A DNA stretch of 64,000 bases from Anoplolepis gracilipes. Lineage: Eukaryota; Arthropoda; Insecta; Hymenoptera; Formicidae. This document shows positions 10,921 through 21,687 of the stretch, piece by piece. The stretch is taken from contig NC_132983.1 in assembly GCF_047496725.1 (NCBI RefSeq), forward strand, positions 8,896,001-8,960,000. The letters are read 5' to 3'. How positions within the stretch are numbered: the first letter of the stretch is position 1; each line of letters opens with the position of its first letter. Made by a program: the position numbers and the translations under genes. Under the pieces are notes generated by a model. It was not told the origin of the DNA and searched no databases. It saw only the letters and a list, made by a program, of their open reading frames with translations.

Positions 10921-11606
10921 ATGATTAAAACACTACAACTAGTAATCTGGAATGCTAATGGCTTATCCAAACACAAGCTCGAAATACAGACATTCTTGAA
11001 AGACCATAGCATAGATATCATGCTAATATCTGAAACTCACTTCACCAAGAAGAGTTACATCAAAATCCCTAAATATTCTGTTTATCATACCATGCATCCA
11101 GATGGCACTGCATCCGCCATTATCATCAGAAATAACATAAAACATTATGTAACTAATGCATATCAAATAGAACAAATACAAGCCGCGAATGTAGTTGTAG
11201 AGGACTGGGTTGGTCCATTCACTATATCAGCAGTTTACTGCCCTCCGAAGCATAATATCAAAGAAAACGATTTTACGATCTATTTTAAAACACTGGGAAA
11301 TCGATTTATTTCTGGAGGTGACTGCAACGCCAAACACCCTCAATGGGGCTCACGATTATTGTCTCCCAAGGGTAGAGAACTACACAAAGCTATGGAGCAT
11401 TTAAAGCTAGATGCAGTGTCCACACGCGAGCCGACGTACTGACCTACAGACAGAAGAAAGATCCCAGACATTATTGACTTCTACATCACCAAAAACATAA
11501 ATAAACGATACTTAAAGGTTAAATCAAGCCTAGAGCTCTCTTCTGATCATTCGCCAGTATTACTTACCTTGGCTTACTGTATAAAATCAAGCAAAGTCTG
11601 CCTATA
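10921..11606 (+). pseudogene. ORF2 apurinic-type endonuclease domain of the Jockey-like element
   Basis: Starts with ATG and LVIWNANGLSKHKLEIQTFL, the N-terminal signature of the exonuclease-endonuclease-phosphatase fold. Further motifs are LISETHFT, SGGDCNAKHPQWGS (catalytic D/N) and, beyond a TGA at 11440-11442, SSDHSPVLLT with the catalytic DH pair. It would nick target DNA for target-primed reverse transcription. The stop after REPTY splits the domain, although the residues needed for catalysis are still visible on both sides. Confidence 0.8.
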
Positions 11607-12404
11607 AACTACTACACTCTCCTAAAGTCGTACCTCGAAGATATACATTTCTTTGTAAAATATCAAGACGCAACAACGGCCCTTCACAAAATACAAGCGG
11701 ATGTTCTACAGGGTAGTGTATTAGGTCCCATACTCTACCTCTTATAGACGGCTGACCTACCTACAACAACAGGAGTAACAACAGCGACATTCGCGGATGA
11801 CACCGCGGCTATAGCCTCTCACACAAACCCTGTCATAGCATTTCAAATGCTGCAAACTAATCTTAATGCTATCCAAAAGTGGTTAAAAAAGTGGCGTATA
11901 AAGGCCAACGAAACCAAATTGATCCATGTGACTTTCACCACCCGAAGAGAAACCTGTCCCCAAGTGACACTCAACGATCAACCAATTCCAAAATCAGAGT
12001 TTGCCAAATATCTAGGTATATATTTTGATCGTCGCCTAAATTGGAAAATACATGTCTTCACCAAAAGAAAGCAGCTTGGACTTAAATTACGTAAAATGTT
12101 CTGGTTATTATGCCGAGATTCACAACTATCAGTGGTAAATAAACTATTGTTATACAAAACTATATTAAAGCCAGTGTGGACGTATGGCATTCAACTTTGG
12201 GGAAAAACCTCAAATTCCAACGTAGAAATACTACAGCGTTTTCAATCTAAAGTCCTAAGAATTATTTTAGATGCACCATGGTTTGTAACCAATGACACGA
12301 TACAACGTGACCTCCAAGTGCCGAGTGTCAAAGAAGAAATTACAAAGTGTTGTACAGATTACAGCAATAGACTCAAAAATCATCCGAATATTCTTACAAC
12401 ATGA
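11607..12404 (+). pseudogene. ORF2 reverse transcriptase fragment of the Jockey-like element
   Basis: A large deletion near 11600-11690 has removed the fingers. What remains is LQGSVLGPILY (about 11710), a TAG at about 11746, then FADDTAAIASH (about 11792) with the catalytic FADD box, and an open 185-codon stretch (11847-12404) containing KYLGIYFDRRLNWKIH and the thumb/C-terminal region LKPVWTYGIQLWG. The frame must shift between the start and the FADD box. The remnant is non-functional. Confidence 0.82.
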
Positions 12405-12632
12405 AACAATCTTCTGGAAACAGGAGACTGAAGAGGAAACTGACTTAAAATAACTATAAAGTTTAATCGATATAAGGGCGTATCACCGGATGCGTTCCTT
12501 CCATGATCACCTCTAAGTCATAACTATTGCTGAATGTCCTACATACATGGACATATTGCAATGCGATTGGGATATACAAAAAAAAAAAAAAAAAAATTAA
12601 ATTAAAATCTTTATATATATATATATATATAT
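12405..12632 (+). other. 3' UTR, A-run and TA microsatellite
   Basis: About 170 bp of non-coding sequence after the ORF2 stop, then a run of 18-19 A (about 12577-12595), the usual 3' end of a Jockey-type insertion, and a TA microsatellite (12612-12631). Confidence 0.7.
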
Positions 12633-13514
12633 TGTGACCGTATATCTGTTTTCGATAAATTATCGTGTACGCTCCTTTATACAATTTTTGGCCGATGGAC
12701 TGGCCTACGGCACACCTTCGGCGCGATCGCTTAATTAATCGGCGTTTTGCTCTACCAGAACGGTAATGTTTGGGCGCCAGGCGCGAAAATTCGCGCCGTC
12801 TTCAATTAACACGATATTCGCCTGATCCACGTAAAATCTTCAAGCGATTACGACGGCGACGGTAGCCACCGTGAGGCTTGCGGGAGACACGCCAGCGACA
12901 TCGTACGCAATTAGGCCACCTGTGGCGCTATCGTGGCCCTTAGGGCCAATCACGGCCGTTTCTTATCGCGGCCGGTTTGATTCGGGTTATCGATCTTTGA
13001 TCCTTCGGTTCCCGCGAGGCAACTTCCCGGTACGGCTTGTCGGCAGCTTCCGGCCGGCTCGGTTCGGTACCCTTGGCTTCCCCGGACCCCATGGTCGAGT
13101 CAGACCTTTCAGCTCCATGGTCGAGGCTCCGATGCTCAATACATCGGGAATGGCCATTCCCTTGTACCGTTTCTTTCCGGTTCTTCGCCCTCGGTACGAT
13201 CCTGCGGATGTGAACCTTTTAACGGCAGCCGATGTTTCCGCCGATTTATGAATTATCAAATAAAAATGTACGATCCTTACCGGGCGTAATTTCTCCGCAT
13301 TCCTTGATCTCTGCTCGCCGTCATAACCAGGCTCCTCGGATCCGTGTAGCTGTCGAACTAGAGGTTGCTGCCGCCAAACCCGCAAATAACGCGCGCAAAT
13401 AAAATTGAATTTCGCAGGGCGCTCTCTCTATAATAGGAAGACGCAGGCCACGCAAAACCCTTCCCGATCGGGCCTTTCAGCCCTTGTGATGGACGAAAGA
13501 AAAACGTCACGTCA

Positions 13515-13516
<2 letters not shown>
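12633..13516. repeat. probable solo LTR, GC-rich, TGTGAC...GTCACA
   Basis: An 884-bp block with much higher GC than both flanks starts TGTGACCG and ends CGTCACA, and TA repeats lie on both sides, as if it had inserted into a TA microsatellite. Termini of 5' TG..CA 3' with short inverted ends fit an LTR. No second copy lies in the window and the target duplication cannot be read in the TA repeat. Open frames on both strands (12871-13251 plus, 12987-13385 minus) look like chance GC-rich frames without recognisable domains. Confidence 0.5.
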
Positions 13517-13550
<34 letters not shown>

Positions 13551-14616
13551 AATTATCACCCAGCAAACAGCAGCTATATAATAATACTGCTATATATAAC
13601 GGGAACAGATATATGACTGCCATATTACATGTAACGTATTTGTTAATTGTAATTTCCCACTCATAGATATAATAAATATTTACATTGTAGTTATATTATA
13701 GTTATATTCTATATAACACAATGATTTATCGATATCAAACCTAACCCTAACATTCATGGTACTGATAAATTACTGTGTTATGGGATATAACTACAATGTA
13801 ACACATGTCTGTTACATCTATAAGTAAAATTACAACTAACATGTACGATATATATAACATTCACATTAGTTAAATATTATACAACAATTATATATTTATT
13901 GTGTGCATACATTTTTTGTATCTTTTTTTGTCTTGTTTGATTATAATTATTGATTATATAAAACTTGTAATTAATAACTCTTTTAAAAGAAAGCAAAAAA
14001 ATGAATTTATAATATCTTTAATATTTTTCTCTTTCATGCAATACTTTTCTCTCATGCAATATAACCTTTATACTAAAAATAAATTCTAAATCCTATCTTG
14101 ATGTTTCTATAAATAATCTAATCTATAACTTTTAAAGTATATACCCGTGACTTTATATAATACTACTTTGTAAACATGTAATTTGACCGAATAACTCTTT
14201 TTGCAGAAAATAAGATCTACAAAGAGTGCTTTCCAGCAAGCAACACAGGCGATACTGTGTGACACAAGTGCTTTCCTACAATGACACACATATAATACAA
14301 CACAACTCGACACAGCTGAATAGCATAGTCAGGCTAGTTGAGCTCCGTAAAGTTAGCCAAACCACTTTGATTTTTTTATAATTAAAATTAACTAATCGTT
14401 TGGTAATCGTTTGGTGATGATTGGTAGTCCAATTAAAATACTTGGTGGTTCATCGTTTTTTTAAATTAAATAATTAAAATTTCGATGTAGAGTTAGCCGA
14501 ACATTTTTATTTTTCGTCCAATCAAGTTAAACAAGAGTTTATTCGATGCAGAATCGTTAGGTGGTCACGAATAAATTCTTTATAACGTTTGATGGTCCAT
14601 AGTTTATGCGAAAATT
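13517..14616. other. AT-rich region with an imperfect fold-back, no gene seen
   Basis: After a TA run (13518-13548), about 13625-13735 and 13765-13850 form imperfect inverted arms (acattgtagttatat / atataactacaatgt, gtaattt..atagat / atctataagtaaaattac). The rest (13861-14616) is AT-rich. A motif gtaaagttagcc / gtagagttagcc recurs at about 14348 and 14490 and resembles the start of the filler at 2332. No coding region or RNA gene is supported. Confidence 0.45.
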
Positions 14617-15966
14617 GGGTCAGGATGTAGGTTTCGAGTCGAATGAATTATCAGGTCCAAAAACAAATCAACGATAATGAATATCGCTATTACTTATTGT
14701 TCCGGACATTCGTCGAAAAGTCCTTTTTGGTAAAGGAAATTAATCCTTTATATGCGGGATAGGACCAAGTGCGATCTTTCAACTGATTGAGGGGTTACTG
14801 AGAGAATTGAGTTTAATATTACATAAATTTATTCATAGTTTTAAAAGTATATTACATAAAATTATTGCTAAGTTTGGTTATAAATATGTGTATATAATAT
14901 ACATGTGTTTACATGTGTTTGTTATTAAATTACAATCATTCTCTATTTTACATTCGCGTGAATACGTGTGGTTGTGTGCGTGTGTGTGTGTGTGTGTGTT
15001 TTAATCGCGGGTGTTACATTAGTGCAGAGGACGTCAATCAGAATAGAGAAGGGAGACAGACTCTACTATTAAATTTTAAATTCTAATTGGAAGTTTACAA
15101 TGATCTTATTAAAATAGAAAAAGGAAATGCAAAATAAAGAAGTGTGTAAGTGTGTGTATAGGCGATGGAGACATTGGAGATTCCTTAAGGGTGTGTCGGA
15201 AGGTGAAAGTCTTCGAATATTTCCGTGATGATATATTCTAGAGGTCTTCTGAGGATATGGATGTTAATGATGGAAAACGTTGGAGTGATGGAGATTGCGA
15301 AGGAGAAGGTTTTCGACGAGGAATTTTGCGAGTTCGCGGGCGCAAGGGTTCCGATTTATTCGTCCCTTTTGATAGTTTGATAAGTTGGAGGGACCGACGC
15401 CTGGGCAGTACTGACTGTTTCCAACGGTTTAAGTATTTCCGCCCTTTAAGGCGTAACGACCGGCGAATTATTAGTTTGGGCACTATGCAAATTTGAATAC
15501 ATGAAATAATAAATAAATGAAGGAAAGATAGGGGAGAAAAAGTAACAGAATGGAACAAGAGTAAATGCATTTGGTGCATTTGGAAATCATATGGAAAAGG
15601 ATGTGTTTCATGATTTTGTGAGAGTACTTAGACTTAGGTATTAAGTGTATTGTTATCATTTCCCAATAGATTAGAGTCGTACTGCTCTTTTCTGTCTTTT
15701 ATGATAATAAGTTGTTATCGCGCGCTCATGATTTTGTGAGAGGACTTGGACTTTGATATTAAGTATATTATTATAATTTTCTAATAGATTAGAGTCGTAC
15801 TGCCCTTTTCGTTTTTTATGATAACAAATTGTTATCGCGCTCTCAGTTGTTACCACGACTCCGCGAGAGTCGTTGAGATAGTATGCCCTAGTGAGTGTCG
15901 CAGTGTAGACAGTTAGTGTTAAAGTTCCGTGGAAGGAAGGAATCGTGCAGTCGAGACGACGTAACA
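14617..15966 (-). repeat. long LTR, family C copy 1 (truncated)
   Basis: Homologous to 60548-61996 at both ends: ggtcaggatgtaggtttcgagtc.. at 14617 and the terminus cgacgacgtaaca at 15966. The middle (about 15150-15590) is diverged. The GTAACA end is present, but the other end (TGTTACGTCC at 60488) is missing, so the copy is cut at about 14617. It contains an internal short duplication (15600-15720 and 15720-15850 share attttgtgagag..cttgg and ttatgataacaa.ttgttatcgcgc). A minus-strand frame of 113 codons (15238-15579) is Ser/Pro/Arg-rich and lies in the same position as the ORF of copy 2. Orientation is set by copy 2's TATA box. Confidence 0.7.
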
Positions 15967-16380
15967 CCCCTGACCTTAGACAAATGTTGGGGGGTGACAT
16001 AACATTTGCAATGGGAAATAGATTCCGTACTTCCACGATGTGTTAGTTTTATGTGTGTTTTTAATTAAGAAAGAGGAAAGATAAGGCGACCTCCAAAACC
16101 CCTTCCTTTTCTTTCGTCCTCCTTTAACATATATAACTTTTTCTTTAAATGGCTACATATATGTGTGTATTTATTTGTTATGTGTTAGTTTATAATATTA
16201 AACAAGTATATTTTTTGTTATTCTTATGTATTCCGTATGTTAATTGTATGAAAAAAATATAATATATATTTTAGTGTTACTTAATAGAAAGTAAAAGTTA
16301 TTCCTACATTTTCGTTAATATATGTTTCTACATTTTTGTTTATATATTTTTATATATATATATATATATATATTTTTATA
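15967..16380 (-). other. flank of the family C LTR, possible internal 3' end
   Basis: Read on the minus strand, this sequence runs into the LTR through aaggtcaggggTGTTACG. A purine-rich stretch directly before an LTR is what a polypurine tract would look like. A minus-strand frame (MEVRNLFPIANVMSPP, up to 16036) crosses the junction, which suggests the end of an internal region rather than host DNA. The remainder is AT-rich, with a TA run at 16345-16372. Evidence is thin. Confidence 0.3.
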
Positions 16381-16382
16381 TA

Positions 16383-17173
16383 CAGGGTGTCCCAGACTTA
16401 CCGAATCACCTGTTAATGGTGGATTCCTAAGGTCATTTAGAGACGAAAATCCTAATACCAAAATGTCGAGGCTACAATAGTTTTCAAATGGTAAGAATTT
16501 AAAGTTGACCAATTAGCATGACAAAACTTCGCGCGCTCAGGTACGTCGCATATTAAAAGTGCCACCGCACTAAATTTAATTATTGACATTGAAATATTGA
16601 TAAATTATGTATTCAATTTATTGTTAAGTTATTGTTATGTAGTAATTTATTGTTATTAAAATAATTTTATAAATTTATCTCCTTCATGTACGGTTAATAA
16701 ATTTCGGTATTAGAATATCTCCGCAATGACAGAAAATCCTCATAGCCACCCAATTAAATTCAATGTCGATGTTGCGCGTGGAGTTACGAGGATTTTCTGT
16801 CATTGCGGAGATATTCTAATATCAAAATTTATTAACCGCACATGAAAGAGATAAATTTATAAAATTATTTTAATATAATAAAAATTACTACATAACAATA
16901 ACTTAACAATAAATTAAATACATAATTTATCATAATACATAATTAAATACATAATTAAATATTTCAATATTGATAATTAAATTTAGTGCGGTGGCACTTT
17001 TAATATGCGACGTGCCTGAGCGCGCGGAGTTTTGTCATACTAATTGGTCAACTTTAAACTCTTACCATTTGAAAACTATTGTAGCCTCGACTTTTTGGTA
17101 TTAGGATTTTCATCTCTAAATGACCTCAGGAATTCACCATTAACAGGTAATTCGGTAAGTCTGGGACACCCTG
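16383..17173. mobile_element. long fold-back element CAGGGTGTCCC...GGGACACCCTG
   Basis: 791 bp, flanked by TA on both sides. The left arm (16383 to about 16735) and the right arm (about 16795-17173) are inverse copies with small differences. They share, among others, agacttaccgaat, atgacaaaacttcgcgcgctcag and caatgacagaaaatcctc. The two arms meet in a short unpaired centre (about 16745-16790). There is no coding capacity. The ends match the CACCCTG-type MITEs elsewhere in the window, so a common TA-targeting transposase is likely. RNA from it would form a hairpin of about 360 bp. Confidence 0.85.
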
Positions 17174-17248
17174 TATATGTTTGTCTTTTTGTTATTCTTA
17201 TATATTCTATATGTTAAGTGTATGGAATATATATATATATGTATATAT

Positions 17249-17272
17249 ACAAGGTGGACCATTTTAATCCAT
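17249..17272. mobile_element. MITE A copy 2, left piece
   Basis: The sequence acaaggtggaccattttaat plus ccat equals the first bases of MITE A copy 1 (45-70). The MITE is interrupted here by the family B retroelement and resumes at 26854 with ccatccagtcg, giving the 4-bp target duplication ccat. Confidence 0.88.
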
Positions 17273-17303
17273 TGTTATAGCCCCAGAAAAGGCTACAGAT
17301 TTA

Positions 17304-17357
<54 letters not shown>

Positions 17358-18090
17358 TCATATAGATGCAGGAATGCATCGCGAGCGAAGCGATAATCGC
17401 GCGAGCCGCTGACGCAGCGAGCCACGCGCGCCCAAGACCGAGCGCGAACGCGAAACCGGAAAGCGCTCTCAGAAACGCACCGGAAAGGTGTCGCCGAATT
17501 GCTAAAAGTACAAGCGAGAAAATTCGACTCTGAACTTCCTCGCCTGCACTAAAACGCGAATTCAGCAACATAACCATATTTGGTCATGTTGCTAAGGGAC
17601 CCCCTCCGAAAAACCATGCAGTTCGGAGGGAAGCTCAGCACCCGCCGCGATGAAGCGACGGGCAGTCGTTAATTAGAACCGAACGAGTAATAATCGCCAC
17701 GAGCAGCGACCGACCAGATTCAACAGAGTCATACTCGCACGACCAAGAGATATACGCGCACCTGAGATAAGCCGACGCGTATCAGGCTACCGGTACGACG
17801 GTGTATACGAGAGATACCGCTCTCTCACTCTAACCGATAGCAAGCGTGAGTAGTATAACGTTCGCTGGGAGCAGTGACAAAATATCACACCATTGATTTC
17901 AATTAAACTATCTTATATTTTTGCGAGAGATGAAAAGAACTGTACATGTTGTAAAAGTAGAAGAATAAAAAGAAATACAATTAAAGGAAAAGCAGAATAC
18001 TATAAAACCAAAAGGGGAAAACGCCCGACGCATCCCCGACATTCCCGGAACGATCCCGACAATCCCGTGCCCCTTCGCGGAGGCACAACA
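17273..18090 (+). repeat. 5' LTR of family B element
   Basis: 818 bp, TGTTATAGCC...GGCACAACA. It contains a TA microsatellite (17308-17350) 18 bp longer than in the 3' LTR. GC-rich frames in it on both strands (for example minus 17293-17577) recur in all LTR copies and look non-coding. Related LTRs lie at 38634-39411 and 54637-55497 and differ mainly in the last 170 bp. Confidence 0.95.
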
Positions 18091-18094
18091 ATTC

Positions 18095-18112
18095 TGGTGG
18101 CAGCGGTGGGAT
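18095..18112 (+). other. tRNA-Leu primer binding site
   Basis: TGGTGGCAGCGGTGGGAT starts 4 bases after the 5' LTR and is complementary to the 3' end of tRNA-Leu(AAG/TAG) with CCA. It is the start site of minus-strand synthesis. Confidence 0.9.
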
Positions 18113-18509
18113 CCAGGGAACACCCCCGGTGGATGTCGCGGAGTTGGCACCCCAACCGTCGTGCAAGACCTGCAATAAAATAAAAAGTGCTCAAACAGGC
18201 AGGCACGTCGGAAAGTTAGCAAACACTGACGGACATCAAGAAGCCAAGAAAAAACTACATGCAGAGCAGACGACTACGGACTACGAGATAAACAGAGCAT
18301 CGCAGGATTGGAGCAAGGACGCGAGCCGCCAAGCCGCCCGACCTACGACAACTCCATCGACGACGCATCGCCGCCAGAACGCGACCACCAGCCTTATCAG
18401 CCGCCGAGCGAAGGACGCAACGTCAGCGAGAACCGAGACAGCGAGCGAATATGCGAGCGATACTACTACTGTAAGTCCGAACCAAATTATTTTAATTAAA
18501 TTTGCGTGA

Positions 18510-20834
18510 ATGTCGGAAGGAAGAAACGTACCGAAACCGATAGCAAATAAGTCGTGGTTGCTTATCGAACGAGCAAATCGAGCTATAAAATATTGCGAAT
18601 TAAGTCCCGCGAGTGTAGTCGTAGAAGCGCTGCGAGACATACGCGATAGTGTCCGACGGAACCTCGAAACTCGATACTCGAGTGATAGTGACGCAGAGCT
18701 ACCGAGCAATGTTATAACAGAACGCGAATTTCCATTTACGAGTTTCGACGCGAGTCTTGTTGAAAATAATCCGACTGACCCCACTGACGATTTACACGAC
18801 TCAACCAGACGAACGAGACCGTACCTTAGTCGAACTCCAAGCCAGGTATCACTCCGGCGAGAATTTTCATTGACATCTTACGAGAGCGAGATTTTTGATC
18901 CCGAAGAAATCTACGCACGAACGCGTGAGATGGCAGAAGCTCAAAATCCCCGCGCGTCTACGTCCGCAAACGTGTCTAATGACGCGGTGGACGACGAGAT
19001 CGCACGATTGCGACGAACAATTAATCAACCGGTACAACCGCGAGAAGAATCGACAAACGACTTTACGTCCGCCATGTTAAGAGAAATGCGCTATGCAATA
19101 CAATTCTTAACAGAGCAAGTAGCTCAACTACAGCAACGCGATCAAAATACAAGCCGTCGAGAAGAACTTTCCGAAAGCATATATTACGGACGGACCGATC
19201 GCGACGTTAGAAGCCGACGTAGTATGGCACCCAATTTCCTGACGTTAAAGGAAGCGAGGCAAATGATTCCGGAATTTGACGGAATATCGCGACACAAGTT
19301 GCAAGATTTCGTGAATTCATGCACATACGCAATACAAAATACGAATCCGGCAGATGAAGAATCTCTTATGCAAGCGATATTATATACAAAGTTACGCGGA
19401 AGAGCGCGACAAGATTTTGAAACACGCGATATACGCACTTTCGATGAATTTCGGACGCAACTCGAAGCTTGTTATCAAACGAAACAAAGCACGACACACT
19501 TGCAAGTCGAATTTAATTCATTAAAACAAAAAACAAGCGAAACCGCCTACGCGTTCGGACAGCGTGTCGATCTAGTAGCTATGAAATTATATGACTCTAT
19601 GATCGAAGGAAAAGAGCATACTCTAGAACAAAAACGCACGATTCAGCAAACTATCAGAGACCAAGCATTAATTAATTATCAAATCGGACTACGCGACGAC
19701 TTGAAAGTACTCGTACGGTCACAACGCTTCTCGACATTGCAAGAGGCGATAAACGGCGCGAGCTCGGAAGAAAAACTTATCAAGCCGATGGGAGCGAGAA
19801 CAAACAGTTATCAAAATAAAAATAAACTCGACTCGAATTACTCGCAACCGCCTCGAGATACTAATGCAACGTGTTTTAAATGCGGCAAGATAGGACATTA
19901 TGGACGAGATTGTCGAACGAGCAGATACGCTCTGCCGAAACCCGAAAGACCACGCGTCAATGTGGTAGAAAAAATTTGCAAGCATTGTAAAAAGCGCGGA
20001 CATAATCGCGACGAGTGTTGGTCTTTAAACGGCCAACCGCAAGGAAAACCACAGGCTCGAAAAAATCCGAACAACGCGAATAAATCGAGCGATATTCAAA
20101 TTAATTCAAAAGGAACGCGTTATAAGACGCGAGGAAAGAGTTCCGACTCCGAGCGTAGTAACGACGAAGAAGAAAGAAGCGATAGCAAGGCAAAGCGCGC
20201 GCTGGAATATCAGGTGACCCACGTACGACAGACGCGAGATAAACAAGGACTCGACGTCGTAACGATGCCCATACGCGAAACGAAGACAGGGCGCATAAAC
20301 ATGCTATACGATTCCGGTGCGACCATATCACTAATAAAAGTAAAGCATTTAAAAGGCGAAACATTGATATACAATAAAAAATTAGCGTTAATAGGAATAA
20401 CCGGACACAAAGTATATACAATAGGGAAGATGCATGCAACAATTAATCTAACCGGACAAGACATTAAACATGCAATTTACGTAGTAAAAGACGACTTCTC
20501 CATGGAATACGACGGGATACTGGGAATCGATTTCCTAAGGAAGCAAAAGGTATCCTGCGATTACAAAAACAAAGAGTTAAAAATCGGTACGGATGTACTC
20601 AAGATGCGACCATATAATAAAATTATCTTGAAACCACGCAGTGAAACCATTGTGCAAGCCGCGACTAATCGAAACGAAGCGGGAATAGTACGCGCGAAGG
20701 AAACAGCCCCTGGAATATATATAGGAAGATGTCTAGTAGAACCGAAAAACTTTCTCTGCCCAATCAGCGTTATCAACACAACAGACGAGACTATTGAGAT
20801 ACGTACCTGTTGTAACAATAGACGACATCGATAA
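18510..20834 (+). CDS. gag: Gag-protease polyprotein of family B
   Basis: 774 codons from ATG 18510. The N-terminal 170 residues are hydrophilic and Arg/Ser/Glu-rich. The capsid-like part lies around residues 240-420 (MIPEFDGISRHKLQDFVNSC). Two CCHC zinc knuckles follow at residues about 455-468 (CFKCGKIGHYGRDC) and 490-503 (CKHCKKRGHNRDEC), then an aspartic protease with the active-site triad DSGA at residues 601-604 and GILGIDFL near residue 675. Gag builds the particle and packages RNA, and the protease matures it. The frame runs past the protease and ends in CCNNRRHR at 20834. The pol frame is +1 relative to this one from about 20800, so either an indel or a recoding site joins them; decay is more likely because the protease is already in this frame. 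An upstream short ORF (18129-18509) overlaps the start region. Confidence 0.88.
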   Translation: MSEGRNVPKPIANKSWLLIERANRAIKYCELSPASVVVEALRDIRDSVRRNLETRYSSDSDAELPSNVITEREFPFTSFDASLVENNPTDPTDDLHDSTRRTRPYLSRTPSQVSLRREFSLTSYESEIFDPEEIYARTREMAEAQNPRASTSANVSNDAVDDEIARLRRTINQPVQPREESTNDFTSAMLREMRYAIQFLTEQVAQLQQRDQNTSRREELSESIYYGRTDRDVRSRRSMAPNFLTLKEARQMIPEFDGISRHKLQDFVNSCTYAIQNTNPADEESLMQAILYTKLRGRARQDFETRDIRTFDEFRTQLEACYQTKQSTTHLQVEFNSLKQKTSETAYAFGQRVDLVAMKLYDSMIEGKEHTLEQKRTIQQTIRDQALINYQIGLRDDLKVLVRSQRFSTLQEAINGASSEEKLIKPMGARTNSYQNKNKLDSNYSQPPRDTNATCFKCGKIGHYGRDCRTSRYALPKPERPRVNVVEKICKHCKKRGHNRDECWSLNGQPQGKPQARKNPNNANKSSDIQINSKGTRYKTRGKSSDSERSNDEEERSDSKAKRALEYQVTHVRQTRDKQGLDVVTMPIRETKTGRINMLYDSGATISLIKVKHLKGETLIYNKKLALIGITGHKVYTIGKMHATINLTGQDIKHAIYVVKDDFSMEYDGILGIDFLRKQKVSCDYKNKELKIGTDVLKMRPYNKIILKPRSETIVQAATNRNEAGIVRAKETAPGIYIGRCLVEPKNFLCPISVINTTDETIEIRTCCNNRRHR

Positions 20835-21687
20835 AGATAACCCGCACGGTATCTATACAATAGCCGTGGGGACGGACGATAAAAATACCCCACGTAACGA
20901 GCGCATCTGACAATTGTTGCGAACACAGCATCTCAACTCTGAAGAACGACAGGCACTCTCAAGGATATGTGATGAATATAGCGACATATTTCACCTGAAT
21001 GGAGAACCACTGTCGTGCACTGCGACGGTAGCGCACGAGATAAATACGCGCGTAGACGCCTCAACGGTAAATGTAAGACCGTATCGCCTTCCGGAGAAAC
21101 ATAAGACGGAAGTAAATAAACAGGTGCAACAAATGTTGGAAGACGGAATAATTCGTACCAGCGCGAGTCAATGGAATGCTCCGCTATTAGTAGTACCAAA
21201 AAAGACCGACGCATCAGGTAAACCGAAACTTCGAATAGTTATAGACTTTCGAAAGCTCAACGACTTGACGATCGGCGATTCCTTCCCTCTGCCTAATATT
21301 ACGGATATACTGGACCAGCTGGGAAACGCAAAATACTTCACAACATTAGACCTAGCATCTGGATATCATCAAATACCAATAGCCGAAAAGGACAAGCCTA
21401 AAACTGCCTTTTCAACTCCGTATGGACATTACGAGTTCAACCGAATGCCCTTTGGATTGAAAAACGCACCGGCGACATTTCAGAGATTAATGAACTCTGT
21501 ATTGATAGGAATACAAGGACTCAAATGCCTGGTCTATCTAGACGACATCGTCATTTACGGAGCAAGCCTCGAAGATCATAACAAGCGACTCAAGGAAGTG
21601 CTGCAACGACTTCGAACTAATAATTTAAAACTACAGCCGGATAAATGCGAATTCCTACGCAAAGAAGTAATGTACCTGGCCATATAA
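20800..21687 (+). pseudogene. pol: reverse transcriptase (N-terminal part of pol) of family B
   Basis: Pol frame +1 relative to gag. It opens near 20800 (VPVVTIDDIDKDNPHG), has an in-frame TGA at 20908-20910, then stays open to 21687. RT motifs are LRIVIDFRKLND, TTLDLASGYHQIPI with the first catalytic D, FNRMPFGLKNAPATFQRLMN, and the catalytic YLDDIVIYG box near 21535. A one-base deletion near 21680, inside the motif after FLRKEVMYL, shifts the frame to that of the next segment. The enzyme copies the RNA into DNA in the particle. Three lesions (frame change, TGA, deletion) disable this copy. Confidence 0.9.

Larger units (their letters stand above)
9069..12598 (+). mobile_element. Jockey-type non-LTR retrotransposon, internally deleted
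   Basis: Plus-strand order: 5' leader, ORF1 with Gag-like zinc knuckles, ORF2 with endonuclease and a reverse transcriptase lacking its N-terminal half, 3' UTR, and an A-run at about 12577-12595. Both ORFs are broken. The 5' boundary is uncertain: the LTR of the gypsy element ends at 9068, and an inverted repeat (9076-9119 with 9256-9296) lies in the leader. A T-run at 9360-9374 and a short ATG frame at 9407 precede ORF1. Confidence 0.85.

Noticed and set aside
12871..13385. Overlapping plus and minus ORFs of 126 and 132 codons
   Set aside because: They lie in a GC-rich LTR-like block where stops are rare by composition. Neither has a recognisable domain.
15257..15496. 79-codon plus-strand ORF
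   Set aside because: Antisense shadow within the family C LTR. Not supported by position or composition in the other copies.
18095..18112. Part of a tRNA-Leu gene
   Set aside because: Only the 18-nt complement of the tRNA 3' end is present, directly after an LTR. It is a primer binding site.
17293..18222. Several ORFs in the family B LTR on both strands
   Set aside because: The same frames recur in every LTR copy, overlap each other and contain the TA repeat. They are LTR sequence.
19184..21214. Minus-strand ORFs of 84 to 121 codons opposite gag and pol
   Set aside because: Antisense shadows of the retroviral genes. Unlike 23544-23900 they overlap conserved sense coding sequence and show no motif.
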